DNA of 64,000 nt from Planctomycetota bacterium (GTDB lineage Bacteria > Planctomycetota > Phycisphaerae > Phycisphaerales > UBA1924). How positions within the stretch are numbered: the first letter of the stretch is position 1; each line of letters starts with the position of its first letter. Of the stretch, positions 37,411 through 44,766 are shown in pieces. Made by a program: the position numbers and the translations under genes. Below the pieces are notes generated by a model. The model made no database searches. It was not told the DNA's origin and saw only the letters and a program-made list of their open reading frames with translations. The stretch covers positions 1-64,000 of the forward strand of contig JAJRPN010000010.1 in NCBI GenBank assembly GCA_024280755.1, read 5' to 3'.

Positions 37411-38112
37411 TCACATATTGGGGAAGAAGATCGCCCAGAAGAAGATTGAGATGGACGAGACAATGAAACCGGCAACATCAAAGATCAATGAGCCTGCAAA
37501 GACAAAGAAGATGACGAATACACCCAGTGCGATCCATCGTCCGTTCTCAGACTGCATCATCCGCCGATAGCTTGGCATGACATCCATCAGAATCCGCCCA
37601 CCATCAAGCGGCGGCACTGGAAGAAGATTGAACAGCATCAGCACGATGTTGAGCATTGCACCAAGATGGAAAAAAGTTTGGAGATTCGTCGCGAGCGGAT
37701 CAGGGATCGTTACCGATGAAATAAGGTGCCCCTGGCTCAAAGGGCCCCAGAGCATCAAGCAGATCAATGAGATGATCGCCAACGACAGATTCATCAAAGG
37801 CCCCGCCAACGAGACGATCGCGTCAGCGTATCGCCCGCGGAGTTTATTGGGATTGACGGGCATGGCGCCCCATGCGATGCCGATGAAAACGAACATCAAG
37901 AGCGAGTAGGGACCCATATGCACCAGCGGGTTCCAGGTCATATGCCCGGCGAGCCTTGGGGTGTCATCACCGAGTTTGATCGCGGTCCAGCCGTGGGCGA
38001 GTTCATGGAGGCAGATTGAGAAAACAACCCAGACCGCCCATGAAACAACCCACACTTGGCCGTTGATGTTGGGATTATTCAGATAATCTGATATCCACCA
38101 TCCACTCCCCAT
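37411..38112 (-). CDS. Site-2 protease-like M50 membrane metallopeptidase
   Basis: 233 residues with six or so membrane segments. The zinc motif HELAH is at 36-40 (CLHELAHGWTA), and the third ligand region is NLLPVPPLDGGRI (around 165-180). It has no PDZ domain and is short, like the minimal SREBP-like M50B group. Such enzymes cut within the membrane, often releasing regulators, but here the substrate is unknown. AGGAG is well placed upstream. It is third after rpmI and rplT, 52 bp beyond rplT, and shares their direction. Confidence 0.93.
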   Translation of the reverse strand: MGSGWWISDYLNNPNINGQVWVVSWAVWVVFSICLHELAHGWTAIKLGDDTPRLAGHMTWNPLVHMGPYSLLMFVFIGIAWGAMPVNPNKLRGRYADAIVSLAGPLMNLSLAIISLICLMLWGPLSQGHLISSVTIPDPLATNLQTFFHLGAMLNIVLMLFNLLPVPPLDGGRILMDVMPSYRRMMQSENGRWIALGVFVIFFVFAGSLIFDVAGFIVSSISIFFWAIFFPNM

Positions 38113-38164
38113 GTGTGGGCTCCTTGTGTGTTTTAAGTTGTCAATTTGCTTTTATCAAACAGCT

Positions 38165-38539
38165 TTAGGCATTTGCGGGCACTGCGGATGATGCAGCGAC
38201 TGCTTGCTCTACGAGCTTATCGAAAAGCTTTGGATCCTCGATTGCAATCTGCGAGAGCATTTTGCGGTTGAGGTTGTTGCCGCTGAGCTTGAGCCCGTTG
38301 ACGAACAATGAGTACCGTGTGCCACGCATTTTGCATGCTGCGGTGATACGGGTGATCCAGAGCTTGCGCATTTCACGCTTGAGCGTACGACGGTCACGGA
38401 ATGCGTAGCACCCTGCACGGCGGACAGCGTTCTTGGCTTGATACTTATGACGGCTCTTTGCACCGAAGTAGCCTCTAGCCTGACGAAGAATCTTTTTACG
38501 AGCTTTGGTGCGAGCTGCACCTTTACGGACGCGTGGCAT
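38165..38539 (-). CDS. rplT: 50S ribosomal protein L20
   Basis: 124 residues: MPRVRKGAARTKARKKILRQARGY..., KSRHKYQAKNAVRRAGCYAFRDRR, KLWITRITAACKMRGTRYSLFV, the hallmark of L20, which binds 23S rRNA early in assembly and can repress its own operon. Length is a few residues over the usual 118 because of a short Ala-rich tail. It follows rpmI (117-bp gap) as in other bacteria. Confidence 0.98.
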   Translation of the reverse strand: MPRVRKGAARTKARKKILRQARGYFGAKSRHKYQAKNAVRRAGCYAFRDRRTLKREMRKLWITRITAACKMRGTRYSLFVNGLKLSGNNLNRKMLSQIAIEDPKLFDKLVEQAVAASSAVPANA

Positions 38540-38655
38540 GTTTCATGCTCCAAGTTTGTCTGACGGAGACCGGATTGAACCGATTCTTGAACCCGGCAAA
38601 CGGGGATGGTTAACCCGAACCAGCAACCGTGCTGATTCGATATTCAATGGCTTGT

Positions 38656-38958
38656 TTAGCTTTCAGCTGCTGCCGCGGCTGCCTTAGCAGCGCGGATCTC
38701 ACGCTTCTGCTCTGGCGAAGGGTTGCGACGCCGTGCTGAGAGAGGTTGATTGCGTCCGCGAAGACGACGGAAGAGCAGCTTCTCAAAGCGCTTTGCTTCG
38801 GATGCCACGACATGACGATCCTTGCGGAGCTGACGCAGACGCTTTGCGGTCTTGCGTGATGAGAGATGCTTGTGGTAGGCAGCGCGATGCCGGACCTTGC
38901 CGCTCTTTGAGATACGGATGCGCTTGGACAGACCTTTATGACTTTTATTCTTTGGCAT
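38656..38958 (-). CDS. rpmI: 50S ribosomal protein L35 with C-terminal extension
   Basis: 100 residues from ATG 38958 (MPKNKSHKGLSKRIRISKSGKVRHR); a longer frame reaches 39015, but only this start fits the family. Typical L35 proteins have about 65 residues, so this one carries about 35 extra (QPLSARRRNPSPEQKREIRAAKAAAAAAES). infC does not precede it, though infC-rpmI-rplT is the common order. Paired hairpins lie in the 168-bp leader. Confidence 0.95.
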   Translation of the reverse strand: MPKNKSHKGLSKRIRISKSGKVRHRAAYHKHLSSRKTAKRLRQLRKDRHVVASEAKRFEKLLFRRLRGRNQPLSARRRNPSPEQKREIRAAKAAAAAAES

Positions 38959-38986
38959 CGCACTCGCTCCGGGCGGTTGATGGTTG

Positions 38987-39036
38987 AAATCGATCGATTT
39001 GATCTGTGCATCCATTGCACAGACCTGTGTTCACAG
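38987..39036. promoter_or_regulatory. Stem-loop cluster upstream of rpmI
   Basis: Three symmetric elements lie in the 168-bp region before rpmI: a 14-bp palindrome (38987-39000), an 8-bp stem with 5-nt loop (39003-39023) and CTGTGTTCACAG (39025-39036). They could form a leader structure for autoregulation by L20, as is known for rpmI-rplT operons elsewhere. No matching to known leader families is claimed. Confidence 0.5.
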
Positions 39037-39126
39037 TCGAGTAGGGTAGGCACCTATGGGAGGATCGACCAGTATTTCACCGGGCTTGACCATATTCTCA
39101 TTGGTTTTGATACCCAAAATCTGCAC

Positions 39127-40380
39127 TTATGGCCCAACGAAGGCATCTGTTGGTCCATCTGGCAGTTCGGTCCCCGTGATGATGCCCAACTTTGATCGGA
39201 CCTGATGGATTACTTGCTCGATTGGGCGTGGGAGCCAGATGTTGTCTTGGGAGTTGATGATGGGTGAAGTTGTCCATTGTGTACCGCCATCGAGCATCAG
39301 CATGTGTTGCCCTTTGCCTTTGTGGTTTGGCGAGTTTTCTTCTGGGATGATGGGTCGTCCGCTGGCAACACGGAGAATCACCGGCGAACGATCTGCAAGA
39401 AGCACCACACGGACAGGCTGCCCGGCCGCGGTCGCTCGCATGCCTCCGGGAGGCATGATTCGATAGGAGTATGAAACCTCCTGAAGCGATCGCCAATCCC
39501 AAGCGTCTGGATCGGCCTGGCCGACTGCAGCATTTGGATTTGACGGGCATGCCAAGTCTTCAAGATTTGCATTGTGTGTGCGGATGAGGGTAAAGAGGTT
39601 TGACGAGTTGGATCGTTCGGGTGTTGAGCCGACATCCATCCAGGTTGGCCCGAACCCTGCGGTTGCCATCGGGAGCATGTCGCGGTTTGACCCGGCATAC
39701 AGCCCAAAGGCGTTGGCAGCAGCGTGCATGTTATCGAAGCACAAGCCTTGCTGGGCGTTTGAGCGAACGCCGGACATAATCGGAAGGGCGATCGATGCAA
39801 CGATCAAAAGCATTGCGGCGATCGAGACCAAATCTGCCCATCGCCCAGACAACGCCCACTGGTTCGAGTTCGAGAAGTCCATCGCGGCCTCTTCTTGATC
39901 GATATGCGCCTGGATGGTCGACAAAGTACGCGAAACGAGATCTGAGCTTGTATTGATGGATGAAACGCTTGTCGAGCCAATGATTGATTCGCCAATGCGG
40001 GCACATTTTTCGGCACGGGATTGGAGATCAGGATCGACTCGATCGACCTCGTACCCTTGATTGATGTATTGATCGAGCGCTTGCTGATCTTCTTGGGAGA
40101 GTTGAAGGTTGCCCAGATCGGTTGAAGACTCAAGACGAGCAGCGAGGATCTGGATGAGGTTGATCCGTGATGGTCTTTGGAGCTCGGAGGCAACGGGTGA
40201 ATCGAGCAGGTTGAGCAAGTTGAGAACCGCATCGTCTCGATCGGATTCGACGACAAAGGCTTCTGGGTCATCGCCAAACACTCGATCCAGAACCGCCCGG
40301 TCTTGGGCGGAGAGTTCTGGCAAGTTTACATTCTTCTCTTCACTTGGTGAATGATCTTGTGGTTGATCTTGATTAGACAT
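39127..40380 (-). CDS. Anti-sigma-like membrane protein with pseudopilin-type outer domain
   Basis: 417 residues from ATG 40380 (GAGGAT upstream). Residues 1-175 are acidic and helical with a cytoplasmic look. One membrane segment (about 182-202) then runs straight into a stretch that copies a pseudopilin passenger layout: ALPIMSGVRSNAQQGLCFDNMHAAANAFGLYAGSNRDMLP, the planctomycete pattern of LP, Arg, Ala, Cys, Asn, Tyr and a closing LP. Near the end NHKGKGQHMLMLDGG resembles the H-x9/10-DG motif of DUF1559-type proteins. There is no prepilin peptidase site. It follows an ECF sigma gene by 39 bp in the same direction, so I read it as a membrane-bound antagonist or sensor for that sigma factor. 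That role is inferred from context. Confidence 0.65.
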   Translation of the reverse strand: MSNQDQPQDHSPSEEKNVNLPELSAQDRAVLDRVFGDDPEAFVVESDRDDAVLNLLNLLDSPVASELQRPSRINLIQILAARLESSTDLGNLQLSQEDQQALDQYINQGYEVDRVDPDLQSRAEKCARIGESIIGSTSVSSINTSSDLVSRTLSTIQAHIDQEEAAMDFSNSNQWALSGRWADLVSIAAMLLIVASIALPIMSGVRSNAQQGLCFDNMHAAANAFGLYAGSNRDMLPMATAGFGPTWMDVGSTPERSNSSNLFTLIRTHNANLEDLACPSNPNAAVGQADPDAWDWRSLQEVSYSYRIMPPGGMRATAAGQPVRVVLLADRSPVILRVASGRPIIPEENSPNHKGKGQHMLMLDGGTQWTTSPIINSQDNIWLPRPIEQVIHQVRSKLGIITGTELPDGPTDAFVGP

Positions 40381-40419
40381 GAACCATCCTCTGTTTGAGC
40401 ACTGAAAACACACGCGGTG

Positions 40420-41028
40420 TTAATCCGCTTGATCTGAACTCTTCGAAACAACTTGCCAACTGCGTGCAAAGGCGGCGACCGCCGAGTGCATGCGTGATTT
40501 GACGGTTCCCAGTGGGATCCCCAAGTCTTCTGCGATCTGTGCGTAGCTCAGTCGTTGAAAATAGGCCAAGAGAAGCACCTCACGAAGGGCCGGGCCGAGT
40601 TGATCGAGTGCTTGTTGCACTTGTTCGTCTCGGAGGGCGAGATCCATTGCGGCGTCTGGTGATGGAACATCCACCTCCAAAAGATCAATAAACGACGCGC
40701 CGGGTTCAGACTTGCGGATTGGAGCCGAGAGCTCGACCGTCTTCCGTCTGTTCTTCTTACGAAGCATGTCCCGTGCTTTGTTCGCAGCAATTGTAAAAAG
40801 CCACGGTCTAAATCGCCTAGAGGTGTCAAATGTGGCAGCGGAGATGTGAATTTGGAGAAAAGTCTCCTGAAATACATCCTCGGCGGCTGCCCTATCCCCC
40901 ACCATGCGGGTGAGAAAACGGAGCAGATCGTCATGATGACGCTCGATCAACTCCCGATAAGCATCTGGCTCGTCACGCAAGAAGGCTTCAAAGACTTGTT
41001 CATCGGATTGTGATTGCCAGTCGCTCAC
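40420..41028 (-). CDS. ECF RNA polymerase sigma factor
   Basis: 202 residues from GTG 41028, with GAGAGG five bases upstream; an ATG at 41109 in the same frame would add 27 residues without similarity. Region 2 runs AYRELIERHHDDLLRFLTRMVGDRAAAEDVFQETFLQIHIS...RFRPWLFTIAANKARDMLRK (about 30-95). Region 4 runs ALDQLGPALREVLLLAYFQRLSYAQIAEDLGIPLGTVKSRMHSA. The ECF sigma would direct RNA polymerase to a regulon under control of the membrane protein encoded after it. Divergent from a second ECF module. Confidence 0.94.
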   Translation of the reverse strand: MSDWQSQSDEQVFEAFLRDEPDAYRELIERHHDDLLRFLTRMVGDRAAAEDVFQETFLQIHISAATFDTSRRFRPWLFTIAANKARDMLRKKNRRKTVELSAPIRKSEPGASFIDLLEVDVPSPDAAMDLALRDEQVQQALDQLGPALREVLLLAYFQRLSYAQIAEDLGIPLGTVKSRMHSAVAAFARSWQVVSKSSDQAD

Positions 41029-41127
41029 GGATGCCTCTCGATTCTTGGCTCCATTTGAGCCTCGTCGCCTGCCATAGTCTGCCCATTGCCTATTTGTTCG
41101 CACGGGCAAACAAGAATGATGGTTGGT

Positions 41128-41159
41128 TTATCGGCTTGATTGCACAAACAAGCCGATAA
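41128..41159. promoter_or_regulatory. 11-bp stem hairpin between two divergent sigma genes
   Basis: A perfect 11-bp stem (41128-41138 with 41149-41159) with a 10-nt loop lies in the 262-bp gap between the two divergent ECF modules. There is no T-tract, so it is not a classic terminator. It may be an operator for a dimeric regulator or a leader RNA structure. I see no other clear signal in the gap. Confidence 0.45.
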
Positions 41160-41290
41160 GCTCTGTGGATTGTATCCGAAACCTACACAATCGGCGATCA
41201 ATAGACATCGGCCGTAAATAGTCGGCAATCTCACCAAGAACCAGTGCAAATCGGGCAATACAGCCCCAAAGCATGCGTTAAGCAATCAGG

Positions 41291-41905
41291 ATGGTACCCG
41301 TATTGAGTGTGTATTCGAGTGAAGCCAACGCAGAGCCTGATGAGCTGAGCAGCATTGTTGCGCTCGCAGCGACCGGCGATGAGCCTGCATGGGAACAGCT
41401 CGTTGCACTCTATAGCAGGCGGGTATTCGCAATGGCTCGGAGCCGATTGCATGATGAAGAACTCGCTGAGGAGATTACCCAATCCGTTTTTGTGACCATC
41501 GCGACCAAGTTGAACGGCTCAGACTACACCGAACAGAATCGGTTCGAGCCTTGGTTGTTTCGGATCACGATGAACCGGGTTCGGGATTATTGCCGAAAGA
41601 GATCTCGCCATGCCAAGCCCATGGCACCGGAGCATTTCGCAGGGGTCGAAGGACGACCAGAAGCAGATGTCCATGAACAAGCCGACACACAGAAACAGAT
41701 CGATTCGCTGAGATCAGCCATGGAACAACTCTCCGATACAGATAGAGAAATTATCGAGCTTCGTCATCACGGGCAACTGAGCTTCAAGCAGATCGCCGAG
41801 ATGACCGGCGACCCGATCGGCACTCTACTCGCCCGGCATCACCGGGCACTCAAAAAACTCCGCTCAATCATCGAACCAGCATCGAAAACCAAGGACGAAT
41901 CATGA
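41291..41905 (+). CDS. ECF RNA polymerase sigma factor
   Basis: 204 residues. Region 2: AWEQLVALYSRRVFAMARSRLHDEELAEEITQSVFVTIATKL...NRFEPWLFRITMNRVRDYCRKRSR (about 35-110). Region 4: AMEQLSDTDREIIELRHHGQLSFKQIAEMTGDPIGTLLARHHRALKKLR. First of three overlapping genes: its stop overlaps the next start (ATGA at 41902). The next genes encode an anti-sigma-like and a secreted protein, so it is a self-contained module of sigma, anti-sigma and likely sensor. Confidence 0.95.
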   Translation: MVPVLSVYSSEANAEPDELSSIVALAATGDEPAWEQLVALYSRRVFAMARSRLHDEELAEEITQSVFVTIATKLNGSDYTEQNRFEPWLFRITMNRVRDYCRKRSRHAKPMAPEHFAGVEGRPEADVHEQADTQKQIDSLRSAMEQLSDTDREIIELRHHGQLSFKQIAEMTGDPIGTLLARHHRALKKLRSIIEPASKTKDES

Positions 41906-42426
41906 CCAACGACCACACAAACAACAATGCAGATCTTCATCTCCATGATGATTCAGATCACAAGCAGATGGAATCGATGCTTGATCTGCTTGCCAAACAA
42001 GACGGCGACGCGATGCCCAGCGGGCTTGAGTCTCGGGTGCTTGATGCGATCAGCAAGACCATTGCTCCTGCACCGATCGCGTTTGCACAGCCCACACCTC
42101 CAGCTCGCGCAAGCCGAGTATGGTCGTTGCGATATGCAGCGGCTGCAGTGCTCGCGACCGGCACAACGCTTGTGATTGTTGGCACTCAGCCTTGGGCATC
42201 TTCATCTGCAATCCCAGCAGTTGAGATTACCCTTGCGGCTTCTATAGATGAAGACTTTGATGCGTTCTTTGCACTCGAACCACTCGATGATGGCGGCCTA
42301 GATGACGCGGTAACCGAATGGGAACTCTGGGCACAGACAATCGATGCGGAACTCGACCCATCGCTTGATGGCTTGCTTGATGAGTCTGGCTGGTACGAAT
42401 CAACTCTTGATGACGGGGCACTCTAA
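41902..42426 (+). CDS. Anti-sigma-like single-pass membrane protein
   Basis: 174 residues, coupled to the upstream sigma factor. N-terminal 70 residues are polar and acidic (HDDSDHKQMESMLDLLAKQDGDAMPSGLESRVLDAISK). A membrane segment lies at about 73-95 (YAAAAVLATGTTLVIVG), and the outer part is acidic (DEDFDAFFALEPLDDGGLDDAVTEWELWAQTIDAELD). This is the usual layout of an ECF anti-sigma factor, although no zinc-binding HxxxCxxC is present. The next gene starts in a TAATG overlap. Confidence 0.75.
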   Translation: MTNDHTNNNADLHLHDDSDHKQMESMLDLLAKQDGDAMPSGLESRVLDAISKTIAPAPIAFAQPTPPARASRVWSLRYAAAAVLATGTTLVIVGTQPWASSSAIPAVEITLAASIDEDFDAFFALEPLDDGGLDDAVTEWELWAQTIDAELDPSLDGLLDESGWYESTLDDGAL

Positions 42427-43397
42427 TGAACACACAACCGCTACTCATTCTCTGCGCAACGCTTGGGCTTACGAGCATGTGTGGCATGATCCAACAGCCA
42501 GAGCATGATCGCCCAGCAAAGACTGATCAAGCCTCGGCTGCACCCGCTGAAGAATCGAAAAAAAACATCCAGCCTGGTCGGCGAGGCTTTGATATCCGGG
42601 TGAACTCCGATGCCCTCCGGTCTCGGCTCAATCGGTCGATCTTGCGAGCCGAGCAGATGCTCGAACGCCATAAGTCTGCGTTAAAGAAACTCGATGAGGG
42701 CGCATCGCCAGCAGAGGTACTCGCCGACATGCGACTCACAGGTGTGATTCGCGCCACTGCCAACGAACAGCAAAATCCACAGCAAGATCATCCCCGCCAG
42801 GGCCGTGAAAAAAGCACGCCACCTTGGGCTGGCAATGGCCCCGGCGACAAACCAACCCCGGACGCAAATGGTGGGCAGGGCATGATGAGCTCGCATCAAC
42901 GCGATGAGGTTCACGGGTTCCTTCGTGAAAATTTTCCATCGTTGTTCGAAAAGCTCCAACAGGTTGCCAAGCAGGACAAACGCAATGCCGATCGCTTGCT
43001 TGGACGGATGGGCCCGCAGATCCGTGAGATCATGATGCTCAAAGACACGCAGCCAGATCTTGCCGAGATCAAGATCGAAGAAATGCACGCCGGGCTTGCG
43101 TTTGTTGAGGCATCGCGTGTATTGCGCCGCGAGATGAACGATCCAGATGTCTCCGATTCTGATCGTGCAAACGCCATGATTTTGCTGCGAGATTTAGCAG
43201 GACATCGATTCGATGTTCAGCTTCGAGCTAAGCGATTCGAGATCCAAAGGCTTGAGTCTCGACTCGATGATCTCAAGAACTCGGTGTTGACCATTGAACA
43301 ACGCCGAGAGCAAGACATCGAACGCATGCTCAAGTATGCAAATCGTCCAGTTCAGAAAACGAACTCTGATAAGCCGGTTCAGTCAAGAGACGACTGA
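42426..43397 (+). CDS. Secreted helical protein, possible envelope stress partner
   Basis: 323 residues with an N-terminal signal peptide or lipoprotein-like leader ([21 protein letters not shown]). Long charged helices fill the remainder ([106 protein letters not shown]), and a proline-glutamine-rich linker sits at about 115-150. I see similarity in style to CpxP/Spy-like periplasmic helical proteins but no motif to prove it. Third gene of the ECF module. Its tail overlaps the convergent tRNA-binding gene by 15 bp (43383-43397). Confidence 0.65.
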   Translation: MNTQPLLILCATLGLTSMCGMIQQPEHDRPAKTDQASAAPAEESKKNIQPGRRGFDIRVNSDALRSRLNRSILRAEQMLERHKSALKKLDEGASPAEVLADMRLTGVIRATANEQQNPQQDHPRQGREKSTPPWAGNGPGDKPTPDANGGQGMMSSHQRDEVHGFLRENFPSLFEKLQQVAKQDKRNADRLLGRMGPQIREIMMLKDTQPDLAEIKIEEMHAGLAFVEASRVLRREMNDPDVSDSDRANAMILLRDLAGHRFDVQLRAKRFEIQRLESRLDDLKNSVLTIEQRREQDIERMLKYANRPVQKTNSDKPVQSRDD

Positions 43398-43784
43398 GCC
43401 CGCAGCGATATCGCTCATCGGGGCCATCACAACGACACCGCGTTCGGCTGCGCCCTTCTCGGCATCACTCGCCGCGAGGAGCATCCCGCGGGATTCTTCG
43501 CCTCGGATGTTGCGTGGCGCGAGGTTGGCGACGATCACGATTGATTTACCGATCAGATCCTCGGGCGAATATTGCTCACGGATACCTGCACAGATTTGGC
43601 GGGGTGTCCCCGAACCATCATCTAGCTGAAGCTTGAGCAAACGATCCGCCCCCGGGTGCGGCTCGGCATGAATGACCTTCGCGATCCGAAGATCGACCTT
43701 GGCAAAGTCATCAAATGTGATCTGGGCTTTGCCCTTTGGTTCTGCTGGTTTGGAAGCGTCTTGTGATGGGGCTTGGGTACTCAT
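43383..43784 (-). CDS. tRNA-binding domain protein (MetG C-terminal / CsaA-like)
   Basis: 133 residues. Residues about 22-130 form an OB fold of the EMAP II/MetRS-beta type: [80 protein letters not shown]. Such free-standing domains help MetRS or act as chaperone-like CsaA. The first 20 residues are a polar Pro/Ser-rich tail. GAGGAT lies before the ATG. The 3' end overlaps the convergent secreted-protein gene by 15 bp. Confidence 0.88.
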   Translation of the reverse strand: MSTQAPSQDASKPAEPKGKAQITFDDFAKVDLRIAKVIHAEPHPGADRLLKLQLDDGSGTPRQICAGIREQYSPEDLIGKSIVIVANLAPRNIRGEESRGMLLAASDAEKGAAERGVVVMAPMSDIAAGSVVS

Positions 43785-43884
43785 GGCGTTATCCTCTTTG
43801 GAGAGTCGTATTTGTTATTTCTTTCGCTGTTCGGTGGAGAAAGTGTAGTCACTGATGGACCAGCGAGCGATGGTTTATCAGTGG

Positions 43885-44766
43885 CTATGGCGAAGATGCC
43901 CACCGATCATCTCGGCGGTATGCCCTGGCGTAATCGATGCTGTAGTAATCTGCGATCTGTGACAAAGACGGCTCGCGCGAAGGCTCGTTGAGCTTGAGAT
44001 ACGCAATGTTCGCCCAAGGCGCATCGCCCGATGGATGCAACCCATCAAGGAGGACCAGTTCGAGTTTGATCAGCATTCGGAGTGATTCTTCATTTGGCGA
44101 TGAACCAATCGGGCGAGCGTGGTCTTGGCAGACAACACGCTTTACTTGGCCTTCGCTTCGCTCGGTAATAAACACGCGCCCTCGACAATCATCATCATGC
44201 GAGTCGTTAATCATGCTCTCAAGGAGCCGATGAATCTTCACAGGATCGAGCCCAGCTTGGCGTGCGCCATCTTGCAACGCGCGAAGGATATCTCTGCGAG
44301 CCAAGAGTTCCGTAGCCCGCTTTGGATCATTGAACCTTGCTGCGTATACACATTGGGCAGCTTCCTCGAACAACACTGCCTGCTTTTTTAGACGAGCATC
44401 GCGATGAACCAACCAAGCCGAATACCGACTCGGATCGAGCATCAATGCGAAATCCCAGAGCGATGCGGACATCCTTGCGTCGGGTTCGCTCCAAGCGAGT
44501 GCGATGCACATGCTCGCTGCGAGTTCTGGCTGATCTTGGCGAGACGCAAGCCCAACACCAATCGCGAGAAACTGTGTCCCGAGCAAATTCTGAGAATCGT
44601 CATCCGTTTCTGCAATCAGCAACTCGCCGATATTGAAGTACATCTCTGGGTTATTTGGTGTGAGATCACTGTACAAAACCACTGTTTCCTCTGGAGCGAT
44701 GCCAATAGAGAACATTGCGAGACTCACACAAAGACAACTGATGAGTAATCGAGATTGGTAAATCAT
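43885..44766 (-). CDS. Exported protein, last gene of the ExbBD/VWA operon
   Basis: 293 residues from ATG 44766, which overlaps the stop of the preceding gene (ATGA) and opens a signal peptide (MIYQSRLLISCLCVSLAMFSIG). The mature part is helical with TPR-like flavour (EMYFNIGELLIAETDDDSQNLLGTQFLAIGVGLASRQDQPELAASMCIALAW, SRYSAWLVHRDARLKKQAVLFEEAAQCVYAA). No catalytic motif was seen. Likely a periplasmic partner of the larger proteins in the operon. Confidence 0.7.
   Translation of the reverse strand: MIYQSRLLISCLCVSLAMFSIGIAPEETVVLYSDLTPNNPEMYFNIGELLIAETDDDSQNLLGTQFLAIGVGLASRQDQPELAASMCIALAWSEPDARMSASLWDFALMLDPSRYSAWLVHRDARLKKQAVLFEEAAQCVYAARFNDPKRATELLARRDILRALQDGARQAGLDPVKIHRLLESMINDSHDDDCRGRVFITERSEGQVKRVVCQDHARPIGSSPNEESLRMLIKLELVLLDGLHPSGDAPWANIAYLKLNEPSREPSLSQIADYYSIDYARAYRRDDRWASSP

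Noticed and set aside
43383-43397. Overlap of two convergent genes as a possible frameshift or error
   Set aside because: Both proteins look complete to their ends; short convergent overlaps are common in dense genomes.
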